Below are positions 1 through 8,204 of a stretch of DNA of 64,000 nt, one piece after another; positions within the stretch are counted from its first letter, which is position 1; every line of letters starts with the position of its first letter. Under the pieces are notes generated by a model, which searched no databases, had not been told where the DNA came from, and saw only the letters and a list, made by a program, of their open reading frames with translations. Source of the stretch: Helicobacter mehlei (GTDB lineage: Bacteria; Campylobacterota; Campylobacteria; Campylobacterales; Helicobacteraceae); NCBI RefSeq assembly GCF_003660265.1, contig NZ_QXQP01000001.1, forward strand, positions 84,000 through 147,999, read 5' to 3'. The position numbers and the translations under genes are program-made.

Positions 1-1174
1 CATCCTCAAAGCTAAACAAGGGGGCTAAAGGCCCAAAGGTTTCTTCTTTAGCAACCAACATCTCTTGATTGACATGGGTTAAAATCGTGGGTTCAAAAAA
101 GCTCCCCCCTAAAGTGCTGGGCTTGCCCCCGCTTAAAATTTTTGCGCCCTTAGAGGTGGCATCGGCGATGTGTTCTTGCACCTTGTCCAATGCCTTGAGA
201 TCGATTAAAGGCCCTTGCGTGGTGCTCTCTTGCAAACCATCGCCCAATTTCAAGCCCTCAACTTTTGTTTTCAGCATCTGGCTGACTGGGTCATAAATGC
301 TCTTTTGCACATAAATGCGGTTAGCGCACACGCAAGTTTGCCCGCTGTTACGGAATTTAGAAGCCAAAATCCCCTCCACAGCCTTTTCTAAGTTGGCATC
401 CTCAAAGACAATGAAGGGCGCATTGCCCCCTAGCTCTAGGGATAATTTTTTGATACTAGGTGCACTTTGTGCCATTAAAAGCCGCCCCACTTGTGTAGAA
501 CCTGTAAAGCTGATCTTGCGCACCAAATCGCTCCCACACAGCACCCTAGAAATCATGCTAGCCCCTCCACTCACCACGCTTAATACCCCGCTAGGCACGC
601 CCGCTTGCATTGCTAAAACCATGAGTGCATACGCGCTTAGGGGCGTTTGGGTAGCGGGTTTGACAATCATCGAGCACCCACAGGCTAGGGCGGGTGCGGC
701 CTTGCGCGCGATCATCGCACAAGGGAAGTTCCAAGGCGTGATCGCCCCACACACCCCAATAGGTTGTTTGAGCACCAAGATTTTTTGATTTTTTGCTACA
801 CTGGGCAGAATATCCCCATCAATGCGCCGGCATTCCTCAGCAAACCAGCGCAAGAAATTTGCCCCATAGACAACCTCGCCCCGCGCCTCTTTTAGGGGCT
901 TGCCCATCTCTTGAGTTAAAATACGCGCCAAATCCTCTTGGTGCTCCAACACCAAAGCATACCACTTGAGTAGAATGTTGGCACGCTCTAGGGCTAACTT
1001 GCCCGCCCATAGTTTTTGGGCTTTATGCGCTTGCTCAATGAGTCCTTCTAGCTCCTCTTGGCCAATATCCTTCACAAAGGCTAGGGTTTTGCCCGTAGCC
1101 GGGTTAGTGACCGGAATAAAGCCCTCTTTTTCCTGCTGGCTCACAAAGGGGTGATCTAGGAGTTTGAAATTCAT
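1..1174 (-). CDS. gabD: Succinate-semialdehyde dehydrogenase (NAD(P)+), 3' end outside window
   Basis: This gene oxidises succinic semialdehyde to succinate, the second step of GABA degradation, in the cytoplasm. About 391 codons are visible and the frame is open to the window edge; the family is about 480 residues, so the C-terminus is missing. The translation shows the aldehyde dehydrogenase core: PWNFP near residue 145, the LELGGNAP motif with the general-base Glu near 250, and SGQTC with the catalytic Cys near 285. ETFGPLAPL follows near the edge, a stretch typical of this subfamily. The ATG overlaps the gabT stop as ATGA, so the two are translationally coupled. The assignment to SSADH rather than another aldehyde dehydrogenase rests on these motifs plus the gabT neighbour. 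Confidence 0.9.
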   Translation of the reverse strand, partial: MNFKLLDHPFVSQQEKEGFIPVTNPATGKTLAFVKDIGQEELEGLIEQAHKAQKLWAGKLALERANILLKWYALVLEHQEDLARILTQEMGKPLKEARGEVVYGANFLRWFAEECRRIDGDILPSVAKNQKILVLKQPIGVCGAITPWNFPCAMIARKAAPALACGCSMIVKPATQTPLSAYALMVLAMQAGVPSGVLSVVSGGASMISRVLCGSDLVRKISFTGSTQVGRLLMAQSAPSIKKLSLELGGNAPFIVFEDANLEKAVEGILASKFRNSGQTCVCANRIYVQKSIYDPVSQMLKTKVEGLKLGDGLQESTTQGPLIDLKALDKVQEHIADATSKGAKILSGGKPSTLGGSFFEPTILTHVNQEMLVAKEETFGPLAPLFSFED

Positions 1175-2433
1175 CTTACAGCCTTTTTAATGGAGTGTTC
1201 TAAAATCTCAAGGGCGCGATCAAATTGCTCTTGAGGGATGGTGAGCGGGTAGAGAAAGCGAATCACATTCCCATAACCCCCACAGGTCAAGAGTAAGAGC
1301 CCTTGATCCATCGCCTCTTTTTGCACCCCCTTAGCCAAATCTGGGCTAGGCTTGCCCTCTTTAAAAAACTCCATAGCCACCATGGAGCCTAGCCCCCTAA
1401 CCTCAGCAATCTCCTTAATCTCTTGTTGGAGGGTTTGGAGCTTCTGGGTGAGTTGCACGCCTAGGTTTTGGGCTCTTTCATTTAGCCTTTCCTCTTTGAT
1501 GATCTCTAGCACCTCGAGGGCGGCAACTGTGGCTAATGGGCTACCCGCATAAGTCCCCCCTAGTCCCCCCGGACTAGGTGCGTCCATGATCTCTGCTTTA
1601 CCCACAATCCCCGAAAGGGGCAAGCCCCCGCCCAAACTCTTAGCCATGCAAATCAGATCGGGGCTGACATTAAAATGCTCCATTGCAAACATCTTACCTG
1701 TGCGTGCAAAACCAGTCTGCACCTCATCGGCGATCAGAACAATCCCATGCGTGTTGCAAAACTCCCTAAGCTCCGCCACAAACTCCACAGGTGCGGGGTT
1801 AAACCCCCCCTCGCCTTGCACGGGTTCAAAGATGATGGCCGCCACATCTAGCGGGGAAATTGAGCTTTTGCAAATGTGCTCCAAGCTTTTAATACTATCG
1901 CCTACACTCACCCCGTGCAAGGCATTGGGGTAATAGGCGTGATAAACCCCCGGGTTACCCACACCCAGCTCGGCTTTATAGGGCACGACCTTACCAGTCA
2001 TGCTCACCGCCATCGAAGTACGCCCATGGAAAGACCCCCCAAAGGCAATCACGCCATAGCGTTTGGTGTGGGCTTTGGCAATTTTGATCGCATTCTCGGT
2101 AGCCTCCCCTCCTGTGGTGAAAAAGCATGTCTTTTTGGTCCCCTCAATGGGCGCTAAGGCATTGATCTTTTCGGCTAATTCAATATAACTCTCATAGGGA
2201 CTGACTTGGTAGGCGGTGTGTGTGAATTGATCCAGTTGTTTTTTGACCGCCTCAATCACGCGCGGGTGTCTGTGCCCCACATTCAAGACCGCAATCCCAC
2301 CCGCAAAATCAATAAATTCACGCCCATCGCTACTTTTCAGCGTGGCATTATATGCCTCCTGCACGAACCAATCACACACAATCCCAATCCCCTTGGGCGT
2401 TGCGCTTAATCTACGGCCTAACAAATCTCCCAT
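1171..2433 (-). CDS. gabT: 4-aminobutyrate aminotransferase
   Basis: This is a class III PLP-dependent aminotransferase of 420 residues, the usual GabT length. It transfers the amino group of GABA to 2-oxoglutarate, giving succinic semialdehyde for the next gene. Visible motifs are TTGGEATENAIK near 106 (phosphate-binding region), LIADEVQTGF with the PLP-contacting Asp near 236, and MAKSLGGG with the Schiff-base Lys near 265. A TGAGGA Shine-Dalgarno sequence sits about 6 nt before the ATG, and a TACAAT -10-like box lies on the minus strand at 2471-2466. The upstream gene on the other strand is divergent. As far as I recall H. pylori lacks this pair. Ornithine or acetylornithine aminotransferase is the main alternative, but coupling to a SSADH gene argues for GABA. 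Confidence 0.88.
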   Translation of the reverse strand: MGDLLGRRLSATPKGIGIVCDWFVQEAYNATLKSSDGREFIDFAGGIAVLNVGHRHPRVIEAVKKQLDQFTHTAYQVSPYESYIELAEKINALAPIEGTKKTCFFTTGGEATENAIKIAKAHTKRYGVIAFGGSFHGRTSMAVSMTGKVVPYKAELGVGNPGVYHAYYPNALHGVSVGDSIKSLEHICKSSISPLDVAAIIFEPVQGEGGFNPAPVEFVAELREFCNTHGIVLIADEVQTGFARTGKMFAMEHFNVSPDLICMAKSLGGGLPLSGIVGKAEIMDAPSPGGLGGTYAGSPLATVAALEVLEIIKEERLNERAQNLGVQLTQKLQTLQQEIKEIAEVRGLGSMVAMEFFKEGKPSPDLAKGVQKEAMDQGLLLLTCGGYGNVIRFLYPLTIPQEQFDRALEILEHSIKKAVR

Positions 2434-2536
2434 GATCGATCCTCAAATACTTAATTTAACGGGGGATTGTATAGCAACTAACTAAACAAATAACAAGTCC
2501 CCCCAAAAAACACCAGCCCTTAATGGGCTTTTCTTG

Positions 2537-2542
2537 TATAAT
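2537..2542 (+). promoter_or_regulatory. -10 box for glycosyltransferase
   Basis: A perfect TATAAT lies 23 nt before the likely start of the glycosyltransferase gene, consistent with the Helicobacter vegetative promoter, which has a strong -10 and usually no clear -35. It sits in the divergent gap between gabT and this gene. Confidence 0.5.
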
Positions 2543-2564
2543 AACGCCTCAAAAAAGGAACATG

Positions 2565-3713
2565 ATGCCCGATTCCCCGCGCACGCTTTTATTAGTGGCT
2601 GCCCACCCCTTAAATAGCCCGCGCCCTTATCGCCTCAGAAAACTCTTAAAACCCTACCACCAAATCAGCGTGATGGGCATTAGCAAAATACCCCTGCCCC
2701 CTCAAGAGGATTTAGAGATTTTCACTTACCCGCCCTACCCTAAGCGCAATTTTTTACAAGAATGCAAGCTTTATATTGATGTGTGGTTGCAAAACGATCA
2801 CGCCCTCATCTACACCCAAAACCGTGCCCAAATTGTGGAAGTGTTGCGCGAACATGCCTTTGATTTTATCTTTTGCTTTGATCTGGTGCTCTTGCCCATC
2901 GTGCTAGCTTACAAGAAAAATGCCAAGGTGATCTTAGATGCGCGCGAATACTACCCGGCACAAGATAGCAGTAATATCCGTTGGCGTTGGCTCTTTAAAG
3001 CTTTTTTCACCCGTTTAACCAACACCTACATGCCACAATGCGATCATATTTTGAGTGTGTCTAAAGGCGTACAGGGGCTCTATGAGAGTGAGCATGGGAT
3101 TTCCAGTAGCGTATTTTATTCCTACCCCTTTTACCACAAACTTAAGGCCACACCCACCAAGCCCGATCAAATCCACTTGATCTACCATGGGGGTGCGAGC
3201 TATAACCGCAGTTTTGAGGGGTTGCAAACCATGATGGAATATTTGAGCGATCATTTAGGCGATTGGCGCTTTTGGCTGACCTTGATGCTGGTTGCCCCCC
3301 CTGCACGCCTAGAGGAGCTCAGAGCCAAGCTCACACACACCCGCATCAAAATCATCCCCCCAGTGGAGTTTAAAAAGATCATTAGCTTTAGCAATGCCTT
3401 TGATATCGGGCTGTATTTTAGCCCGCCTATCAATCTTAATATCAAGCACGCCATGCCCAATAAGTTTTTTGAATATATCCAGAGCCGTTTGGCTCTGTGT
3501 GCTGTGCCCAATGTGGAAATGCAGGCCGTCATTGAAAAATACCAAATCGGGGTGGTGAGCCAAACCAGTAGCCCACAAGATTTAGCCCTCACACTGCACA
3601 AATTACGCCATGAGGATATTGAGTTTTACAAGCACAACACCCAAAAAGCCGCCCAAGAACTCTGTGCCCAGCAAAACCAACTTGTGCTCTTAGAGTTGCT
3701 CCAAAAAATTTAA
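2565..3713 (+). CDS. Glycosyltransferase, GT-B type (family 4-like)
   Basis: The protein of about 382 residues begins with a nucleotide-sugar transferase-like Rossmann segment (LLLVAAHPLNSPRPYRLRKL). It contains KVILDAREYYP in the middle, LIYHGGASYNRS at the start of the second domain and NKFFEYIQS in the donor-binding region. These suit a GT-B glycosyltransferase that decorates LPS or protein at the cytoplasmic face. The start at 2565 is chosen because AAGGA at 2555-2559 is 5 nt from it; ATG 2562 is too close and ATG 2523 lies before the -10 box. The gene at 6342-7520 is a paralogue sharing REYYP/REFYP, LxYHG and NKFFEYIQS. Acceptor and sugar cannot be read from the sequence. Confidence 0.7.
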   Translation: MPDSPRTLLLVAAHPLNSPRPYRLRKLLKPYHQISVMGISKIPLPPQEDLEIFTYPPYPKRNFLQECKLYIDVWLQNDHALIYTQNRAQIVEVLREHAFDFIFCFDLVLLPIVLAYKKNAKVILDAREYYPAQDSSNIRWRWLFKAFFTRLTNTYMPQCDHILSVSKGVQGLYESEHGISSSVFYSYPFYHKLKATPTKPDQIHLIYHGGASYNRSFEGLQTMMEYLSDHLGDWRFWLTLMLVAPPARLEELRAKLTHTRIKIIPPVEFKKIISFSNAFDIGLYFSPPINLNIKHAMPNKFFEYIQSRLALCAVPNVEMQAVIEKYQIGVVSQTSSPQDLALTLHKLRHEDIEFYKHNTQKAAQELCAQQNQLVLLELLQKI

Positions 3714-3746
3714 AGAGGTGTGCTAACATAGGTCTTTGGAGTGCGC

Positions 3747-4640
3747 ATGGATATTAGATTGGGTCTGCTTTACATGGCTTTGAGTGCTTTTAGTCTAGGG
3801 GCAATGAACGCCCTGATCAAAATTGCCAGTGCCTATTATTCGCCCTTGGAGAATATTTTTTACCGCGCCTTTTTCACGCTCCTTTTTTTGGGATTCTTCT
3901 ATTTTATCAAGCCCTTTAGCTTCCGGGCTTACAAAAAGGGTGGCGGGGTTTTGCTATTTTGGCGCATGGTTGTGGGGGCTTTGGGCATGACCTTGATGTG
4001 CTACAATGTCTATACCATGCCCCTAGGCATGGCTAGTGCCTTTAACCAAAGTTCCCCCCTATATGCAATTTTAATCTCTTTTTTAATCTTTAAAGAACCG
4101 GTGAGCTTGCGCTTGATTGGAGCTGGTGTAATTGGCGTTTTGGGTGTGGTGTTTGTAGCTAACCCCCATACCAGCGGGCTAACTTGGGTGCAAGTTGCCT
4201 CTGGCGTGCTCAATGGGGTTTTAGTTGCCATCGCCTACACTAGCTTGTATCGCCTCAAGGAATATTATAACGGCGCATTTGTCGTTTTTATCTTTAGCTT
4301 GTGCTTGAGTTGCATTGGTTTTGTGGGGCTCTGGATTGACTTTCCTCCCTTTGCCACAGGTTATCACCCCATGCGCTTTAACGGAGCTTGGTGGCATTGG
4401 GATCTTTGGGTGTTAATGGGGATGGGTTTAACCGGGACTTTTGGGCAATACTTTTTAACCAAAGCCTACATGATTGCTCCAGCCGGGGCGATTTCGCCCA
4501 TGATCTATAGCCGTTTGTTTTGGAGTGTGAGTTTTGGGATGTTGCTAGGTGATCCATGGCTGGGCTTTTGGGAGGGGCTTGGCATGGGATTGATTGTGCT
4601 TTCAGGCGTGCTCATCGCTTCTTATGCGCGCAAAAAGTGA
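3747..4640 (+). CDS. EamA/DMT-family inner-membrane transporter
   Basis: This is a polytopic protein of about 297 residues with roughly ten hydrophobic helices in two similar halves, as in the drug/metabolite transporter superfamily (EamA domains). Conserved features include FSLGAMNALIKIAS and YSPLENIFYRAFF near the N-terminus and an alpha-helical GAISPMIYSRLFWS segment in the second half. Members export amino acids, sugars or nucleotide derivatives; the substrate here is unknown. The ATG at 3747 is preferred over GTG 3741 because GGAG ends 5 nt before it. The gene follows the glycosyltransferase after 33 nt and may share its transcript. Confidence 0.75.
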   Translation: MDIRLGLLYMALSAFSLGAMNALIKIASAYYSPLENIFYRAFFTLLFLGFFYFIKPFSFRAYKKGGGVLLFWRMVVGALGMTLMCYNVYTMPLGMASAFNQSSPLYAILISFLIFKEPVSLRLIGAGVIGVLGVVFVANPHTSGLTWVQVASGVLNGVLVAIAYTSLYRLKEYYNGAFVVFIFSLCLSCIGFVGLWIDFPPFATGYHPMRFNGAWWHWDLWVLMGMGLTGTFGQYFLTKAYMIAPAGAISPMIYSRLFWSVSFGMLLGDPWLGFWEGLGMGLIVLSGVLIASYARKK

Positions 4641-4657
4641 TATTAACATTCTTGGGA

Positions 4658-4663
4658 TATAAT
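4658..4663 (+). promoter_or_regulatory. -10 box for CoA-binding protein gene
   Basis: Perfect TATAAT in the 47-nt gap after the transporter gene, 24 nt before the next ATG. It probably starts a second transcription unit running through the membrane protein and second glycosyltransferase. Confidence 0.5.
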
Positions 4664-4687
4664 GATTCTTTTTGCAAAGGATTAGAT

Positions 4688-5134
4688 ATGGATTTTGACA
4701 TCGAGCATGGCGATCGCTCCACTCCTGCGTTGATTTTGCAGTATAAATATTTGGCCATTGTAGGTTTGAGCCCCGATCCCTCTAAAGAAAGCCACCGAGT
4801 CGCTGCATATCTGCAAGAACAAGGTTACCACATCACGCCCATTTATCCCGATGACTCCCAACCCATTTTGGGGCAAAGGGTTTATAAGACCTTGAGTGCG
4901 GCCCTACAAGATAAACACAAACAGGGTGAAACGATTTTTGTGGTGGTGGTTTTTAGAAAACCAGAAGCGGTGTTGGAGATTGCTCAAGAGATGTTACAAA
5001 ATGATCCCATCCCTCTTGTTTTTTGGATGCAACTAGGCATTAAAAATGCAGAAGCTAAAGCATTACTAGAGCAAAATGGGGTGGTCGTGGTGGAAGATAA
5101 GTGCATGCTTGTAGAACACCAAAAGCTATTTTGA
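4688..5134 (+). CDS. CoA-binding domain protein (YccU-like)
   Basis: A 148-residue cytoplasmic protein made of one CoA_binding_2-type Rossmann domain. It has YLAIVGLSPDPSKESHRVAAYL, in which the glycine-rich turn binds nucleotide, then YPDDSQPILGQRVYKTL and a VVVFRKPEAV strand. FWMQLGIKNAEA precedes the C-terminal strand, as in E. coli YccU relatives. No catalytic residues are known for this family and its physiological role is undefined. The start at 4688 has AAGGA 6 nt upstream; the longer reading from 4556 would lie inside the transporter gene. The stop codon overlaps the next gene. Confidence 0.75.
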   Translation: MDFDIEHGDRSTPALILQYKYLAIVGLSPDPSKESHRVAAYLQEQGYHITPIYPDDSQPILGQRVYKTLSAALQDKHKQGETIFVVVVFRKPEAVLEIAQEMLQNDPIPLVFWMQLGIKNAEAKALLEQNGVVVVEDKCMLVEHQKLF

Positions 5135-6342
5135 GCGCGCCCAACACGCTCCCTAAAAACATTCTTTCCAAGCCCCTTTACTACATTCTCCTAGCTTTGA
5201 TTGTGGGGGTTTCCCTGTCTTTGGGTATCTATAAAAGCCTAGAAATCTCGGTTAGCTATAAAGAAGCATTATTTTATTTTAGCACGCCTCGTTTCTTAGC
5301 CGATCGCCTCTTGCTCCAAGCCCTGCATGCCTTTGTGGAAAGAGTCGGGTGTACCTTGCCAAAAGATTTGGTATTGCGCTTGCCCGGTTTGTTTTTACAC
5401 GGGCTCAACATTATTTTAATTTACCACATTAGCCACAAAATGCCCCTTAAAAAGCCCTATGATCCCCTTTTTGTGGCTCTCACCTTTGCTTTGCTCCCGG
5501 GCGTGCAATTAGGGGCGATCTTGCTAGGCAAGGTTAGCCTCTTGCTCACCCTCTCATTTTGTGCATTATTGGGTTTTTATACATGGGTTTTTTACCCCCT
5601 TGTGGTGGTGATTGCCCTTGCAGATGGGAGCACAATAGTTTTGTTAATGGGTTTATGCCTCTATACGCTCAAACAACGCTACACGCTAAAGATGGCGCTT
5701 TTGCTAGGGGCTTTGGGTTTTAATCTCTACTATTTTAGGTCTATCAAGGGCATGCCAGAGGGTTTTTTTATTGATACCCTAGTGGTGATGTTTGTTCTCT
5801 ATTCGCCTTGCTTGTGTCTTTACTACCCCTATGCCCTCTATGCCCAAGTCGTGAAAAACTACAAACAAGATAGCCTAATAGGCATCGTGGCAACAACTGG
5901 GTTTGCTCTGCCCTTGTTACTCTCCTTGCGCCAAGAACTCCCGCCCCAATTTTTGAGCTATGGGGCTGTGGGCATGCCCATTTTGCTCCAAAAAGTCCTC
6001 TCGAGTATCCGCTTACATTTGCCCGTCTTTAGAAGCCATTACTATATCCGCTATAGTTTAGTTTTTGGCACACTTTTTTTAGAGAGCGCGTTTTTATGGG
6101 GGGGATATAATCCTTTTGTCAGCACCCACTATATTGCCAAAGAATTAGCCACGGCCCTCAAGGCAAAGGGCATTGATGCCATCCATGTGGATTCTGAACA
6201 AATGGCTTTACGTTTGAAGTTCTATGGCATCCAAGAGCGTCCTGATCTTTTTTTGATCAAACAAAAAAAGCAAGGAGAGATTAAAATCCGCTACAAAAAT
6301 AAAGTCGTGGCTTCCTATGCGATCACAAACCACAAACCCTAA
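5131..6342 (+). CDS. Polytopic membrane protein, possible GT39/ArnT-like glycosyltransferase
   Basis: About 403 residues with some nine to ten hydrophobic segments. The N-terminal layout (a membrane helix, then an acidic/aromatic loop ending in RLPGLFLHGLNIILIYHIS) resembles the first loop and second helix of lipid-linked sugar transferases of the GT39/83 type, but I see no diagnostic DE motif, so this is tentative. The start is uncertain. TTG at 5131 overlaps the preceding stop as TTGA and gives a compact start; GTG 5101 is in frame but buried in the previous gene; no ATG occurs before residue ~100. Its place between two glycosyltransferase genes fits a role in glycan assembly. The stop overlaps the next ATG (TAATG). 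Confidence 0.55.
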   Translation: MSAPNTLPKNILSKPLYYILLALIVGVSLSLGIYKSLEISVSYKEALFYFSTPRFLADRLLLQALHAFVERVGCTLPKDLVLRLPGLFLHGLNIILIYHISHKMPLKKPYDPLFVALTFALLPGVQLGAILLGKVSLLLTLSFCALLGFYTWVFYPLVVVIALADGSTIVLLMGLCLYTLKQRYTLKMALLLGALGFNLYYFRSIKGMPEGFFIDTLVVMFVLYSPCLCLYYPYALYAQVVKNYKQDSLIGIVATTGFALPLLLSLRQELPPQFLSYGAVGMPILLQKVLSSIRLHLPVFRSHYYIRYSLVFGTLFLESAFLWGGYNPFVSTHYIAKELATALKAKGIDAIHVDSEQMALRLKFYGIQERPDLFLIKQKKQGEIKIRYKNKVVASYAITNHKP

Positions 6343-7520
6343 TGCATCCTGCTTTTTTATTGCTCGCTGAAAACCCCCTAAGTGTTAGCCCTAGAGCCTA
6401 CCGCTTGAGCCTAGCCCTACTAGCCCTCTACCCCCACACGCCCCTATTTGTGTTATCCCCCCCTCCATGCCCTCTATCCCCATCGGTAACCTTTTTGAGT
6501 TTCCCCCCCTTAGATAAAAGCCTGCTAAAAACCCAAAAAATCACTGACTGCATTGCCAAAAAACACTTTAGTCCCCTGCTTTTCACGCCCAACCGCCTAG
6601 AACTTGCGCGGCAACTCAACCAACTTGAAGCGCGCTTAGAAAGACAAAAAATCTATCTCAAGGCTGTTTTTGTGCAAGATTTGGCTTTGTTGCCCACCCT
6701 TGTAGAACACACACGCCTGCAAAACCTCATTGTGGATTTGCGCGAGTTTTACCCCGCACTGGTTAATCCCCAGCACTTCAGCGCGCCCCTTTTCCACCAT
6801 ATCTGCACCCACTATTTAAGCTATGCCCACAAGAGTCTTAGTGTGAATGCCTCCATCGCCAAGCTTTATGCCCAAAATTACCCCCACTTTAACCCCGCCC
6901 ATAATTTGATTTGGCATTCGACCCCTTTTTATGCGAATCTGCGCCCTAGCCCCCTAAGCTCCCCTATCCGCTTGCTCTACCATGGGCTAATCGCTAAAGA
7001 ACGCGATTCGCACAATCTTTTAGATTTGGCCCAAAATTTAAAAGATTTACCCCTACCCTATCATTTAAGCTTGATGGTCTTAAGCAAACACCCCACCTTT
7101 TTTCAAGATTTTAAGGCTAGGGCTACGCGCATGCAAGCTCAAGGTGTGCCCATCAAACTCCTTAAACCTGTGGGATTTTTAGAGATCATCACCACAAGCC
7201 AACCCTTTGATTTGGGACTTTTAAGCCTGCCCAACAATTCTCTTAATCACTTGTATGCCCTCCCCAATAAGTTTTTTGAATACATTCAAAGTGCCTTGGG
7301 TGTGATCAGCACACCCTTAATGGAAGTAAAATCCCTGCTAGAAGCCCACCAAATGGGTATAACCAGCCTTGATTTTAGCCATGCTAGCTTGCTAGAGACC
7401 TTGGCTGGTTTGAACATGGATCAAATCCGACACTACAAGCAACAAGCCAGCCAAGCAGCTAAGGTACTTTGCATGCAAGCCCAACTGCCTAAGCTAGCCC
7501 GCTTTCTAGGCGATCTGTGA
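6342..7520 (+). CDS. Glycosyltransferase, paralogue of the 2565-3713 gene
   Basis: A 392-residue GT-B type protein. It shares LIVDLREFYPALV with the LDAREYYPAQ segment of the earlier gene, as well as LLYHGLIAKERDS, FDLGLLSLPNN and LPNKFFEYIQSALGV, in the same order and spacing. The two are therefore products of a duplication that have diverged considerably. The ATG overlaps the stop of the membrane protein gene (TAATG), implying coupled translation. The protein is Leu/Pro-rich and lacks membrane segments, so it is probably cytoplasmic. Substrate and acceptor are not deducible. Confidence 0.68.
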   Translation: MHPAFLLLAENPLSVSPRAYRLSLALLALYPHTPLFVLSPPPCPLSPSVTFLSFPPLDKSLLKTQKITDCIAKKHFSPLLFTPNRLELARQLNQLEARLERQKIYLKAVFVQDLALLPTLVEHTRLQNLIVDLREFYPALVNPQHFSAPLFHHICTHYLSYAHKSLSVNASIAKLYAQNYPHFNPAHNLIWHSTPFYANLRPSPLSSPIRLLYHGLIAKERDSHNLLDLAQNLKDLPLPYHLSLMVLSKHPTFFQDFKARATRMQAQGVPIKLLKPVGFLEIITTSQPFDLGLLSLPNNSLNHLYALPNKFFEYIQSALGVISTPLMEVKSLLEAHQMGITSLDFSHASLLETLAGLNMDQIRHYKQQASQAAKVLCMQAQLPKLARFLGDL

Positions 7521-8086
7521 TGCGTTGTTTGGTGTGTGGGAAATGGGTTTTAACTTTGATGTGTGCACGCTGTTATGCAGACTTGTGCCCCTCTTTGGTG
7601 GTGCGCTCCTTGGAGGGCGTGCCCATTTATAGCTTTTATGTGTATGAGGAAATTGAGTGGCTGATTAAAAGCAAGTACCAGCCATTGGGTAGCCGTGTTT
7701 TGGCTCTTTTGGCGCGCCGTTGTGCTGTGCAGCTAGCCCCTCACCTGCCTAAGACCACTCTTTATGGTGTGGGGATTGATGATCATGTCAAAAGGGGTTA
7801 TGCGCACACTGCCGTTATTTTGCACGCTCTCTGTGCCGCTCTCAAACCTTACCTAAAAGCCAAATACAACCAACTTAAAGCCACAAACCCCATCACTTAC
7901 GCTGGGCAGAGTTTAAAATTCCGCCAAGAGAACAAGAAAAATTTTGTTTTTAAAGGCGATCCCAACTTGCCCTATTTTTTAGTTGATGATATCCTCACTA
8001 CGGGCAGTACCATGCAACAAGCCATAGAAACTCTCAAAAATGTTGGGGCACGCGTTGTCTTTGCCTGCACACTGGCGCACGTCTAA
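7520..8086 (+). CDS. ComF-family phosphoribosyltransferase-like protein
   Basis: A 188-residue protein starting with a small zinc-finger-like pair of cysteine clusters (CLVCGK and CARC within the first 20 residues). It ends in a PRTase fold with the PRPP-binding loop YFLVDDILTTGST near 155-165. This is the layout of ComFC, a cytoplasmic factor needed for natural transformation in many bacteria, including H. pylori relatives. The NFVFKG and AGQSLKFRQENKKN stretches are typical of the family. The ATG overlaps the preceding stop (TGATG). Comparison with comB9/comB10 in this window suggests the organism is or was naturally transformable. Confidence 0.75.
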   Translation: MRCLVCGKWVLTLMCARCYADLCPSLVVRSLEGVPIYSFYVYEEIEWLIKSKYQPLGSRVLALLARRCAVQLAPHLPKTTLYGVGIDDHVKRGYAHTAVILHALCAALKPYLKAKYNQLKATNPITYAGQSLKFRQENKKNFVFKGDPNLPYFLVDDILTTGSTMQQAIETLKNVGARVVFACTLAHV

Positions 8087-8155
8087 AACCCTTTAATTTG
8101 CTTACCCCATAAGATTTTTGGACTAATGGATTAAAAATCTGCTATCATTAAAGAG

Positions 8156-8182
8156 GTGGGATGGTCTTATATAATCTCCCAC
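8156..8182 (+). promoter_or_regulatory. ilvE promoter embedded in an inverted repeat
   Basis: A TATAAT -10 box at 8170-8175 lies between GTGGGA (8156-8161) and TCCCAC (8177-8182), an exact 6-bp inverted repeat with a 15-nt spacer. The arrangement could be an operator over the ilvE promoter or a hairpin at the 5' end of the leader; no known regulator site is recognised. The 118-nt gap 8087-8204 holds no other feature. Confidence 0.45.
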
Positions 8183-8204
8183 GACAATCACTTAAAGGAG
8201 ATGT

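Noticed and set aside
69..2485. Plus-strand ORFs over gabD and gabT
   Set aside because: They are complements of two well-conserved minus-strand enzymes and show no protein family signs.
2515..2529. AGCCC/GGGCT hairpin before the first glycosyltransferase as a terminator
   Set aside because: No gene on the plus strand ends upstream of it and the stem has only five base pairs.
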